From contig JBPCWZ010000105.1 in NCBI GenBank assembly GCA_051009015.1, forward strand, positions 1 to 13,868: a stretch of DNA of 13,868 nucleotides, in the 5' to 3' direction. A model generated the notes under the pieces. That model was given only the letters and a program-made list of their open reading frames with translations, was not told the origin of the DNA and searched no databases. The first letter of the stretch is position 1. Each line of letters starts with the position of its first letter. Shown piece by piece: positions 1 through 7,916 of this stretch. Origin of the DNA: JAHRAH01 sp051009015. GTDB taxonomy: Bacteria > Pseudomonadota > Gammaproteobacteria > Tethybacterales > Persebacteraceae. The position numbers were made by a program, and so were the translations under genes.

Positions 1-875
1 CTGGTAACCGCCTGACGATAAACCGAATCTTGCACATCGCCCGCCGCAAAAACGCCGTCAATGCCGGTTGCCGTCATCATCTGGCCTTTGCCGGTGCGGA
101 TATAACCATCGCGCATGTCCAGTTGTCCGGCGAAAAGGGAAGTATTGGGCGAATGTCCCACGGCGATAAAAACACCGCTCGCCGCAACTTCTTCAATCGC
201 GCCGCTTTTGACACCGCGCAACTTTGCGCCGCTAACTCCCCCGTCATCGCCGAGCACTTCGTCCAATACCGAATCAAAAAACGGGCGGATTTTGCCGTCA
301 TTGACGCGGGCAAAAAAACGCTCCTGCAAAACCGCCTCGGCGCGAAGTTTTTCGCGCCGATGCACCAGCATTACCTTTTCGGCGATATTGGCAAGATATA
401 GCGATTCTTCAACCGCGGTATTGCCGCCGCCGACAACAACAACCGGCTTGCCGCGGTGAAAAAACCCGTCGCAAGTCGCGCATGCCGAAACGCCGCGACC
501 TTTGTAATGTTGCTCGGAAGGCAAGCCCAGATATTTCGCCGATGCGCCGGTCGCGATAATTAAAGCATGACATTGATACTCCTTTTCGCCGCCGCAAAGG
601 GTTTTTTGTTCGCCGTCCAACTTTGCCGATTCTATGTGGTCGTTTATCAGTTGCGCGCCAAACTTTTGCCCGTGGCGGGCAAAACGCTCCATCAACTCCG
701 GACCTTGCACGCCTTTGTCATCGGCGGGCCAGTTGTCAACATCCGTTGTTGTCGTCAGTTGCCCGCCCGGCTCTATTCCGGCAATAACGACCGGCTTAAG
801 ATTCGCCCGCGCCGCATATAATGCCGCCGTCCAGCCGGCGGGACCCGAGCCCAAGATTATCAGCGGCGCAAACAT
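1..875 (-). CDS. trxB: Thioredoxin reductase, 3' end cut by window edge
   Basis: This is an NADPH- and FAD-dependent thioredoxin reductase, which keeps cytoplasmic thioredoxin reduced. About 291 N-terminal residues are visible. The last 20-30 residues of a normal protein of about 315 lie beyond the left edge, where the frame reads AAGDVQDSVYRQAVT. Visible marks are the FAD-binding GSGPAG at residues 9-14, the redox CATC at 132-135 in the context SACATCDGFFHRGK, and the NADPH-binding GGGNTAVEE that follows. The ATG at 873-875 starts one base after the TGA of the upstream gene (TGATATG), so translational coupling is likely. It is the last visible gene of the uvrA-permease-membrane protein-trxB block. 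Family identification is very secure from the motifs; nothing looks degraded. Confidence 0.96.
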   Translation of the reverse strand, partial: MFAPLIILGSGPAGWTAALYAARANLKPVVIAGIEPGGQLTTTTDVDNWPADDKGVQGPELMERFARHGQKFGAQLINDHIESAKLDGEQKTLCGGEKEYQCHALIIATGASAKYLGLPSEQHYKGRGVSACATCDGFFHRGKPVVVVGGGNTAVEESLYLANIAEKVMLVHRREKLRAEAVLQERFFARVNDGKIRPFFDSVLDEVLGDDGGVSGAKLRGVKSGAIEEVAASGVFIAVGHSPNTSLFAGQLDMRDGYIRTGKGQMMTATGIDGVFAAGDVQDSVYRQAVT

Positions 876-876
876 A

Positions 877-1710
877 TCACTCTTTCGCTTGTGTTTTGCC
901 CGGCTTTACGGAATCCAGTTCGTCCAGTATTCTCCTGTTTTCGGCGCTGGTAATGTCGCCGCGTTCCACCATTCCCGCCAGCATTTCTGTCAGGCGGTCA
1001 ATGGTAAATCTGTAATCTATCGCTTCGGTTATTTCGCCGTCAAGCAGTTGCTGCCGCAGCATATTGGCGGCGGCTTGATAATCGCCGGCGCTTTCCATAA
1101 ACCATATCTCCGATTGCCGGGGCCAAAGCGGCACCGCGCCGGGCGTTGTTTTCTGCCGCAACTCGCGCGCCATTTCCAGCGAGAGTTTTTCGTCTTTAAG
1201 AGTGTAGTGGGCGAGATTGGTGGAAAATGCCATCCACTCCCATCGTTCGTTTGGGCGGGCGGCAAAATGCCGCCGCACCCATGCGACCATTTTGCGCCGC
1301 CGCGATTCGTCATTGACAACGCCGTAGAGTTTTGCCGCGCTGAAATGCGGGTATTCGGCGCGCTCGTCCAATGCGACAATGCGGTCAAGCCATTCGCCGA
1401 TAATATCGTAATCCAGTTTGCGAAAAGGCACCGAAACGCCGCGCTGATTGTCATAACCCTGCAATGACAGCATCATCACCCGCGCCAGCATCGGCGCATC
1501 GCCAAAAGACGACAAGCGCAAAACATTCTCCGGCGGCGGGCGGCGCAGTGCTTCCGCTGCGGCATAGGGCGGCGGCAAAACCCACCGGCTAAACGCCATC
1601 TGCCCGACAATGGTCAAAACCAAAGCCGCCCACAACAACCATGGCACAACGCGCAAAGGTTGATATTCGTCGGCGACAAAAAGGCGAAGGCGAAAGCGAA
1701 ACTTTTTCAT
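877..1710 (-). CDS. Membrane-anchored protein of unknown function
   Basis: I do not recognise a named family for this 277-residue protein. Residues 1-21 are basic (MKKFRFRLRLF...). One hydrophobic segment at about 23-45 (VVPWLLWAALVLTIVGQMAF) suggests an N-terminal anchor or uncleaved signal, leaving a soluble domain of about 230 residues on the far side of the inner membrane. That domain is helical, with residues in a TPR-like spacing (WLDRIVALDERAEYPHFSAAKLY, then NLAHYTLKDEKLSLEMARELRQK and SAGDYQAAANMLRQQLLDG). A helical-repeat scaffold is therefore possible, but no canonical TPR can be assigned by eye. It starts 10 bp after the permease stop and ends 1 bp before trxB. Its place directly behind an ABC-2 permease suggests that it works with that permease; this is inference. 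Confidence 0.8.
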   Translation of the reverse strand: MKKFRFRLRLFVADEYQPLRVVPWLLWAALVLTIVGQMAFSRWVLPPPYAAAEALRRPPPENVLRLSSFGDAPMLARVMMLSLQGYDNQRGVSVPFRKLDYDIIGEWLDRIVALDERAEYPHFSAAKLYGVVNDESRRRKMVAWVRRHFAARPNERWEWMAFSTNLAHYTLKDEKLSLEMARELRQKTTPGAVPLWPRQSEIWFMESAGDYQAAANMLRQQLLDGEITEAIDYRFTIDRLTEMLAGMVERGDITSAENRRILDELDSVKPGKTQAKE

Positions 1711-1720
1711 CGCCCGCCCG

Positions 1721-2512
1721 TTAGATATTCTTGCGCCGAAAATCCACCATTGCCGCGGCGGCGATGAGCAGGCAATAAAGCGCGGTTTGCGCCAGTATCA
1801 GCGGCAAAGCGCCGAAAGCATCGGCGACATCGCCATACATAAGCCAGTCGCTGCGGCTGAACCTTTCCAAAGGCGGCAGCACCAGATACAGCACATAAAC
1901 ACAAAAACGAATAATCTTCACGCCGACGGTGTGCAGCAAAATATCGGCATTGCTTATCAGCCAAATGCTATCGCTCAGGCGGGCGAGGAAGTAGAAAAAG
2001 AAAGCGGCGCTAAAAGACGGAATCAGTTGATTATTAAAAGTCAGCACGGCAAAAAAAGTCACCGTCGCCATCAATGCCAACTCGCAAAACAATGAAACAA
2101 ACCACGCGCCGACCACCAAAGGTTCGGCGTAAAGCAGCATTACCGCGCCAAAAACCGCAGCCGGCGCAAGCCCGGCGGCGTAAAAGCCGATTAACTTGCC
2201 GCAAAAATAGTTCGTCCGCGAGATGGGCAGCGACAAATACAACTCCAAACACTTGTCGTTAAACTCGCGCGCGATGGTGGATGCGACCAGTATCATAATC
2301 GCAAAGACGGCGCAAAACCGGTATATCGCCGCCAAAAAGGCGACTTGCGTGCGCTTCGCTTCTATCACCGAGACATCGCCGGCGAAAGACGCCGCCAAAA
2401 TGCCGACCACCGCAAAAACCATCGCTATCAGCAATATGCGGTTTTTGAGCGCTTCCGCAACCGTGTAGCGCGCGATTGTCGCCGCGCACCGAAAACCATA
2501 ACCGGACATCAT
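1721..2512 (-). CDS. ABC-2 type transporter permease subunit
   Basis: This 263-residue integral membrane protein resembles ABC-2 family permeases. Hydrophobic segments lie at about 25-45, 60-82, 106-128, 133-157, 165-186, 200-214 and 234-256. After the second comes REFNDKCLELYLSLPISRTNYFCGKLIG (83-109), the coupling-region pattern typical of these permeases (LELLLSLPxSRxxYxxGK). The substrate cannot be told from sequence. Such permeases normally need a separate ATP-binding subunit, usually encoded next door. Here the upstream neighbour is uvrA, whose ATPase works on DNA, and no transport ATPase is in view. Two ATGs lie in tandem (2512 and 2509) with only a weak ribosome site. The uvrA stop is 21 bp upstream, so cotranscription with uvrA is likely. 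Confidence 0.85.
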   Translation of the reverse strand: MMSGYGFRCAATIARYTVAEALKNRILLIAMVFAVVGILAASFAGDVSVIEAKRTQVAFLAAIYRFCAVFAIMILVASTIAREFNDKCLELYLSLPISRTNYFCGKLIGFYAAGLAPAAVFGAVMLLYAEPLVVGAWFVSLFCELALMATVTFFAVLTFNNQLIPSFSAAFFFYFLARLSDSIWLISNADILLHTVGVKIIRFCVYVLYLVLPPLERFSRSDWLMYGDVADAFGALPLILAQTALYCLLIAAAAMVDFRRKNI

Positions 2513-2533
2513 TACCGCTATTTTATCAAAATA

Positions 2534-5356
2534 TCAGGCGCGCTTTTTCAACAGCGGCTGCAAATGCCCGCCGGTCAAACTCGCCTTGTTTCTTGCTACT
2601 TGTTCCGGCGTGCCTTCCGCTATCAGTTTGCCGCCGCCTTCGCCGCCTTTGGGTCCCAAATCCAATATCCAATCGGCGCTTTTTATCACATCCAGATGAT
2701 GCTCTATGACGACAACGGTGTTTCCCTCCGCCGTCAATCTCTGCAAAACACCGAGCAGCAACTCAACATCATAAAAGTGCAAGCCGGTCGTCGGCTCGTC
2801 CAAAACATACAAACTTTTGCCGCCGCCGGTTTTGGATAACTCCTGCGACAACTTAACCCTTTGTGCTTCGCCGCCGGACAGTGTCGTCGCCGCCTGCCCG
2901 AGGCGGATATAACCCAGACCGACATCGCGCAAAGTGCGCAAGCGGCGGGCGACCATCGGCAAAGGGGCAAAAAACCCCAAAGCGTCATCAACCGTCAAAT
3001 CCAAAACATCCTTGATATTTTTGCCCTTGTAGCGGACTTCCAATGTTTCGCGGTTGTAGCGGTCGCCGCCGCAGGTTTCGCATTTGACAAAAACATCGGG
3101 CAAAAAATGCATCTCCACGCGCATAACACCGTCGCCGTCGCAGTTTTCGCATCTGCCCCCGGCGACATTGAAAGAAAACCGCCCCGGCGCATAACCCCGT
3201 TCTTTTGCCAGCGGCAAACCGGCAAACCACTCGCGCACCGGCGTGAATAAACCGGTATAGGTAGCGGGATTGGAGCGCGGCGTCCGCCCGATAGGGCTTT
3301 GATCCACGACAACGGCTTTTTCTATGTGTTTGACGCCGTCCAACTTTTTGTGCTGCAACGGTTCTTCGCCGCCGCCATGCAGATGACGCCAAACCGCCCG
3401 CACCAGAATATCCGACACCAAAGTGGATTTGCCCGACCCCGAAACGCCGGTAACACAAACCAGACAGCCGAGCGGAAAAGCAAAATCGCCGCCCTTAAGA
3501 TTATTGCCGCGCGCGCCGCGCACAACCAGATAATCGCCGCCGGCTTTGCGCCTTTTCTTCGGCATTTCAATGCGCCGCCGCCCGGAAAGATAATCGCCGG
3601 TCAGGGAGTTTTTGTTATTGGCGATGGCTTTTGGCGTGCCGGTCGCGACTATTTTGCCGCCGTTTTGCCCGGCACCGGGACCCATATCCACGACAAAATC
3701 GGCGGCGCGAATGGCTTCTTCGTCATGCTCAACAACGATAACGGTGTTTTGCAAATCGCGCAACCTTCGCAAAGTATCAAGCAGCCGGGCATTGTCGTGC
3801 TGATGCAAACCGATGGACGGCTCGTCCAGCACATAAGTGACGCCCGTCAAACCGGAGCCGACTTGACTCGCCAGGCGAATGCGCTGCGATTCTCCGCCGG
3901 ATAATGTGTTTGCCGCCCTGCCGAGCGACAAATAATCCAAACCGACATTAACCAAAAACCCCGCCCTGTCGCGAATCTCGCGGACGATGCGGCGGGCGAT
4001 GGCGGTTTCGGTTTTGTCCAACTCCAAAGAATCAAAAAACGCCGACAATGTCAAAAGCGGCATTTGCGCCAACTCATGAATCCCGCAACCCCCAACCTTG
4101 ACCGCCAAAGCATCCGGCGACAACCTCGCGCCCTTGCAAGCGGAACATAATCTTGTCGTCCTGCAGGCGGATAACTCCTCGCGCACCAATGAAGAATCGG
4201 TCGTTTGCCATCTTCGTTCCATATCGCTTATCACGCCGCCGAAAACTTCGCGCCTTATGCGCTTTTCGCCGGGCATGGTAAAAGCGATTTCTTCTCCCTT
4301 GCTGCCGTGCAAAATGACATTTCGCACTTCGCGCGAGAGTTTGGAATACGGCGTTTCAACATCAAACTTGTAATGCATCGCCAAAGACCGCAACAGCGCA
4401 AAATAATAAGGATTGCGCCTGTCCCACCCGCGTATCGCCCCGCCCGCCAAAGACAACTCCGGATGACGGATTATCAGCCCCGGGTCAAAACGCGACTCAA
4501 AGCCCAGCCCGTCGCAGTTTGCACAGGCGCTTTTGGGATTATTAAACGAAAACAACTTCGGCTCCAACTCCGGCGGCGCATAACCGCATTTGGGGCAGGA
4601 ATGACGCAGGGAGAATATATTAACGCCGCCCTTGCCGTCATCCAAATTAAGAATATGCAACCTTCCGCCGCCGTGTTCGCGCCCGGCTTCAACCGCTTCC
4701 ATCAACCTCTGCCTTGCCGACTTTTGCGGGCGCAGGCGGTCAATGACCAATTCAATGGTGTGCTTGACGGTCTTTGCCAAAGGCGGCACATCTTCGGCAT
4801 CGTATATCTTGCCATCAACCCTCACGCGGGCGAAACCTTTGCCGGTAATATCGCGAAACAAATCCAGATATTCCCCGCGCCTGTCCACAACTATCGGCGC
4901 CAAAACGGCAACCCGCGCCCCCGCCAGTTCCGAAAGCATAAAATCCACAACGCGCGCCGGCGTTTGCGCCCGCAAAGGCAGGTTATGGCGCGGGCAGTGC
5001 GGGCGGCCGATGCGGGCATACAACAAGCGCAAATAATCGTGTATTTCCGTCACCGTGCCGACGGTGGAGCGCGGGTTGTGCGAGGCGCTTTTTTGGTCAA
5101 TGGATATCGTCGGCGACAACCCGTCAATGGAATCCACATCCGGCTTGTCCATTACCTGCAAAAACTGCCGCGCATAAGCCGAAAGCGATTCAACATAACG
5201 CCGCTGCCCTTCGGCGAATATGGTATCAAACGCCAGCGATGATTTGCCGGAGCCGGAGACGCCGGTCATCACCACCAACTTGCCGCGCGGCAGCGCAACG
5301 CTGACATTTTGCAAGTTATGGACGGCGGCGCCGCTGACGGTAATGGTATCGCTCAT
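2534..5356 (-). CDS. uvrA: UvrABC excinuclease subunit A
   Basis: This is the DNA-damage recognition ATPase of nucleotide excision repair, which loads UvrB at lesions. At 940 residues it is complete and of normal length. It has the two ABC modules of the family: Walker A GVSGSGKSS at 32-40 and GVSGSGKST at 637-645, and signature LSGGE at 485-489 and 826-830. Each signature is followed by a Walker B/D-loop (YVLDEPSIGLH, YVLDEPTTGLH). The two zinc-binding cysteine sets are intact: C254/C257/C278/C281 and C736/C739/C759/C762. The UvrB-interacting region (SYARQFLQVMDKPDVDSIDGLSPTISIDQK) is also recognisable. It is the first gene of the leftward block and diverges from the methyltransferase. I saw no LexA-type box (CTG-N10-CAG) in the promoter region. 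Confidence 0.98.
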   Translation of the reverse strand: MSDTITVSGAAVHNLQNVSVALPRGKLVVMTGVSGSGKSSLAFDTIFAEGQRRYVESLSAYARQFLQVMDKPDVDSIDGLSPTISIDQKSASHNPRSTVGTVTEIHDYLRLLYARIGRPHCPRHNLPLRAQTPARVVDFMLSELAGARVAVLAPIVVDRRGEYLDLFRDITGKGFARVRVDGKIYDAEDVPPLAKTVKHTIELVIDRLRPQKSARQRLMEAVEAGREHGGGRLHILNLDDGKGGVNIFSLRHSCPKCGYAPPELEPKLFSFNNPKSACANCDGLGFESRFDPGLIIRHPELSLAGGAIRGWDRRNPYYFALLRSLAMHYKFDVETPYSKLSREVRNVILHGSKGEEIAFTMPGEKRIRREVFGGVISDMERRWQTTDSSLVREELSACRTTRLCSACKGARLSPDALAVKVGGCGIHELAQMPLLTLSAFFDSLELDKTETAIARRIVREIRDRAGFLVNVGLDYLSLGRAANTLSGGESQRIRLASQVGSGLTGVTYVLDEPSIGLHQHDNARLLDTLRRLRDLQNTVIVVEHDEEAIRAADFVVDMGPGAGQNGGKIVATGTPKAIANNKNSLTGDYLSGRRRIEMPKKRRKAGGDYLVVRGARGNNLKGGDFAFPLGCLVCVTGVSGSGKSTLVSDILVRAVWRHLHGGGEEPLQHKKLDGVKHIEKAVVVDQSPIGRTPRSNPATYTGLFTPVREWFAGLPLAKERGYAPGRFSFNVAGGRCENCDGDGVMRVEMHFLPDVFVKCETCGGDRYNRETLEVRYKGKNIKDVLDLTVDDALGFFAPLPMVARRLRTLRDVGLGYIRLGQAATTLSGGEAQRVKLSQELSKTGGGKSLYVLDEPTTGLHFYDVELLLGVLQRLTAEGNTVVVIEHHLDVIKSADWILDLGPKGGEGGGKLIAEGTPEQVARNKASLTGGHLQPLLKKRA

Positions 5357-5375
5357 TGCGGGACAAGAATCGCCA

Positions 5376-5381
5376 ATTATA
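5376..5381 (-). promoter_or_regulatory. Putative -10 box of uvrA promoter
   Basis: On the minus strand this hexamer reads TATAAT, a perfect sigma-70 -10 box, ending 19 bp before the uvrA ATG. That predicts a leader of only about a dozen bases. No good -35 hexamer is visible at the expected 16-18 bp spacing (the bases there read roughly GAAAAT), and the bases just before the box do not form an extended -10. No clear Shine-Dalgarno site precedes the uvrA ATG either. Confidence 0.45.
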
Positions 5382-5631
5382 ACCCGCTACCGGCATCATT
5401 TTCGTCTCCGTGTTAGTAGTGCTTTGCGTTTTGCGAAAGTTGTTTCGGCTTTTGGTTGCCTTTGCATGAGTCGCCGTGACATTAATTTGGCATTAAACAG
5501 TGCGCGGGCGAGTGCCGGGCGCTTTTGCATGAGTTGTGCAAAGGCAAAAACGACCCGAATTAGTGTTGTCAAAACATTTAACAAGGTTAGCAAAAGCCGC
5601 GCCCGCCTGCAAAAACCCCCGCCGCCCCCTC

Positions 5632-5657
5632 GTCATTGTCGCAAAAGCGGGAATCTA
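5632..5657 (+). repeat. dRS3-like dispersed repeat, copy A
   Basis: A degenerate inverted repeat of the GTCATTCCC...GGGAATCTA type, common in Neisseria and other proteobacteria. The right half (AAAGCGGGAATCTA) is intact. The left half carries two changes (GTCATTGTCGC), and the whole differs from a perfect element at about three positions. It lies just upstream of the methyltransferase gene and is in the opposite orientation to the copies downstream of the ankyrin gene. Confidence 0.6.
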
Positions 5658-5724
5658 ATGGGGCGAAAGCGGCAGTTTGGCAAAAGCGGGCGAATTCGGG
5701 AGGCGGGCGGTGTAGAATGGCACT

Positions 5725-7125
5725 ATGCAACTTGACCGCACAATCTACAACGCCGACAACTTGTTGGTAATGTCGCGCATGCCGAGCGACTCGGTGGATT
5801 TGATATACCTTGACCCGCCGTTTAACACCGGCAAGCAGTGGGAGAATCCGCTGAAAGAAACCGGCAAAAAAGTGTCATTCAAGGATACTTGGACGCTTGC
5901 CGACATCCACGAGGATGACCACGAAATACTGCAAGTGCGGTTCCCGGAGGCGGCGGCGGTGATAGAGACGCTGGGCTATGTGAATGGCGGCAGTTGGCAA
6001 GCATACCTGACCTATATGGGCGTACGCCTCGTGCAGATGCATCGGCTGCTTAAGCCGACCGGCAGTATCTACTACCATTGCGACCCGGTAATGTCGCACG
6101 GCGTTAAGTTGATGATGGACGCCATCTTTGGTAAGGACAACTTCCGCAATGAGATAGTTTGGAACTATCGCCGTATGCCCGCGAAACAAGCACAATTCCA
6201 GAGCATGCACGACATCATTCTCTTTTATTCCAAAGGCGCAGACAAGCATTATTTTGATGCGCCGCGAGGGGAATTGACCGCGTCATCGGTGAAGGCGATA
6301 GAAAGCGCCTGCAAGCGCGGCTATAATGTGAATAAGAAAAAGAAAATGGCAACCGTGTGGGACTGGGATAAGTTTAACGCCGCCGTCAAAGCGGGGATAC
6401 TTCCCAAAGGGCTAAATGCCACCGAAGCCAAAAATGAAAACCGTCCTTATTTGCCAGCGGTTTGGGACATGCCCATTTTATCGCCGACCGCCAAAGAGAG
6501 AGTTGGACACCCGACCGAAAAGCCGATTGCCCTTTTGAGTAGAATTATAGGGGCATCGTCCCGCCCGGGTGACCTTGTTCTTGACCCGTTTTGCGGTTGC
6601 GGCGTGACTGCCGCCGCAAGCGAGTTATTCTTTGACGAGCGACGCCGCTGGGTTGGCATTGATGTTGCCACGGATGCCAGCGATGTGTTGCGCCGCAAAC
6701 TGAACAAATGCGCCTCGCATTTGTTTGGGGATATAGGAATCCCAAAGGTGCGGACGCTTAAAGTATCGGATTTGCCCGACCTGCCGCCGATTCCGAAAAG
6801 AAAAGCGGTGATGGAAATACTGCACAAAGGGCAGGGCGGCAAATGCCGTTGTTGCGAAAAGCCGCTTACGGGGCAACATCCGGAAATTGACCACCTGCGC
6901 CCGAAGGCGAAAGGCGGCGACAACCACTTGTCAAACTTGCACTTGCTTTGCCGCGAATGCCACAAAAAGAAAGGCACTAAAACGATGACGGACACGCGCC
7001 GCCGGGTTATTGCCGAAAACGCGGCGGCAAGCATGGAAAAATGGCGGCAAGAATCCGCCGCCGCGCTTGCCAAAGAAAAGACAAAGGCGATTGCCAAAGC
7101 CGAAAAGCAAAAGCGAAAGATATAG
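5725..7125 (+). CDS. Adenine DNA methyltransferase fused to HNH nuclease domain
   Basis: This 466-residue protein joins two domains. Residues 1 to about 335 form an N6/N4-type DNA methyltransferase. The catalytic DPPF is at 30-33, and the S-adenosylmethionine-binding DPFCGCG is near the C-terminal side at 287-293, followed by WVGIDV (309-314). DPPF before FxGxG is the beta-class order, and DPPF favours N6-adenine. The variable stretch at about 150-250 would be the target-recognition region. Residues 373-416 form an HNH domain with a zinc-binding frame: C374/C377, the catalytic-type DH at 389-390, N400/N404 and C409/C412-H413. All key residues are present in both domains. The tail (430-466) is a basic, lysine-rich helix. 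The ankyrin gene follows 81 bp downstream. It may be a solitary methylase with a DNA-binding HNH module, or a single-chain modification-restriction enzyme; the recognition site is unknown. Confidence 0.9.
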   Translation: MQLDRTIYNADNLLVMSRMPSDSVDLIYLDPPFNTGKQWENPLKETGKKVSFKDTWTLADIHEDDHEILQVRFPEAAAVIETLGYVNGGSWQAYLTYMGVRLVQMHRLLKPTGSIYYHCDPVMSHGVKLMMDAIFGKDNFRNEIVWNYRRMPAKQAQFQSMHDIILFYSKGADKHYFDAPRGELTASSVKAIESACKRGYNVNKKKKMATVWDWDKFNAAVKAGILPKGLNATEAKNENRPYLPAVWDMPILSPTAKERVGHPTEKPIALLSRIIGASSRPGDLVLDPFCGCGVTAAASELFFDERRRWVGIDVATDASDVLRRKLNKCASHLFGDIGIPKVRTLKVSDLPDLPPIPKRKAVMEILHKGQGGKCRCCEKPLTGQHPEIDHLRPKAKGGDNHLSNLHLLCRECHKKKGTKTMTDTRRRVIAENAAASMEKWRQESAAALAKEKTKAIAKAEKQKRKI

Positions 7126-7206
7126 ATTCGCCTGTCAGATTCCCCTTGGGCGGCAAAAGATGCTTTCGGGGCATCCGACACAACACATCACAACAAGGAG
7201 AAAACG

Positions 7207-7902
7207 ATGGAAATACCGAAGACACCGCCTTTGCATTATGCGGCGATAAATGGCTATACCGCCGAAGTCAACCGGCTGATAGCCCGCGGGGCGGATGTCA
7301 ATGCGGAAGTTGACGGTTACCATGCGGCTTTATATGAGGCGGCAGAGCAAGGTCACACCGAAATCGTCCTTGCTCTTGTGAAATCGGGAGCAGATATTGA
7401 GACACAAGGTCTCCATGATTCAACACCTTTGCATGCTGCGGCAATGTTTGGGCACCCCAAAACCGTGCTTGCCCTTGTCAATGCGGGGGCAAATATCGAG
7501 GCAGAAGATAGACAAGGTGCAACTCCTTTGCATTGGGCGGCAACGAATGAAACTGTGCTTGCCCTTGTCAAGCATGGCGCGGATATTAACGCCAAAGAAA
7601 ACGATGGCGGGACTCCTTTGCATCGCACGGCAAATGATTATGAAACCGATACCGGGCTTGTCCTTATCAAAGCGGGGGCGGATATTGACGCTAAAAATAA
7701 CCTTGGTCAGACGCCTTTGCATATGGCGGCATATTATGGCAGTACCGAAACCGCACGCGCCTTTATCAACGCAGGGGCAGATTTGTTTGTGCGCACGAAT
7801 ATGGGAAACACTCCGTTAGATGTTGCCATAGGATACAATGGCAAATACAGAGAAATCGCGTGCATTTTGCGGGAAGTGATGGGAAAGCAGGGCGATTATT
7901 GA
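7207..7902 (+). CDS. Ankyrin-repeat protein
   Basis: This 231-residue protein consists almost wholly of ankyrin repeats (TPLHxAA...ALVxxGADINA). Units begin at about residues 6, 38, 71, 104, 133, 167 and 200. The second lacks the TPLH signature (YHAALYEAA), the fourth is about four residues short (ATPLHWAATNETVLALV), and the last (NTPLDVAIGY...) acts as a cap. No signal peptide, membrane segment or added catalytic domain is visible, so a cytoplasmic protein-binding role is likely; the partner is unknown. AAGGAG at about 7195-7200 is a good ribosome site for the ATG. Codon use is less GC-biased than in uvrA or ssb, which fits acquisition by transfer. It follows the methyltransferase-HNH gene in the same orientation and may be cotranscribed with it. 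Confidence 0.9.
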   Translation: MEIPKTPPLHYAAINGYTAEVNRLIARGADVNAEVDGYHAALYEAAEQGHTEIVLALVKSGADIETQGLHDSTPLHAAAMFGHPKTVLALVNAGANIEAEDRQGATPLHWAATNETVLALVKHGADINAKENDGGTPLHRTANDYETDTGLVLIKAGADIDAKNNLGQTPLHMAAYYGSTETARAFINAGADLFVRTNMGNTPLDVAIGYNGKYREIACILREVMGKQGDY

Positions 7903-7916
7903 CATTTGCGGCGGCT

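Larger units (their letters stand above)
5357..5724. other. Divergent intergenic region, uvrA / methyltransferase
   Basis: These 368 bp separate two divergent genes. They hold the uvrA -10 box at the left, an 11-bp direct repeat (TTTGCATGAGT at 5461-5471 and 5524-5534), and a dRS3-like repeat at 5632-5657. A GGGAGG stretch at about 5698-5703 lies 21 bp before the methyltransferase ATG, which is rather far for a ribosome site. A minus-strand reading frame of 65 codons (5396-5593) is open, but it lacks a ribosome site and uses codons rare in the neighbours (CTA, AGA, ACA), so I do not call it. The base composition at 5400-5600 is less GC-rich and looks unlike the flanking coding DNA; it may be remnant or imported DNA. 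Confidence 0.6.

Noticed and set aside
634..1467. Long plus-strand open frame (277 codons)
   Set aside because: It is antisense to trxB and the anchored-protein gene. The minus-strand reading carries clear thioredoxin reductase motifs, while this one shows none.
4205..5242. Plus-strand open frame of 345 codons
   Set aside because: Antisense shadow of uvrA: rich in Arg/Gln/Pro with no family motif, while uvrA on the other strand is intact throughout.
7159..7175. Hairpin GATGC/GCATC between methyltransferase and ankyrin genes as a terminator
   Set aside because: The stem is only five base pairs with a seven-base loop and no T-run, too weak to claim.
6447..7181. Minus-strand open frame of 244 codons
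   Set aside because: Antisense to the methyltransferase-HNH gene, Ser/Arg-rich without recognisable motifs.
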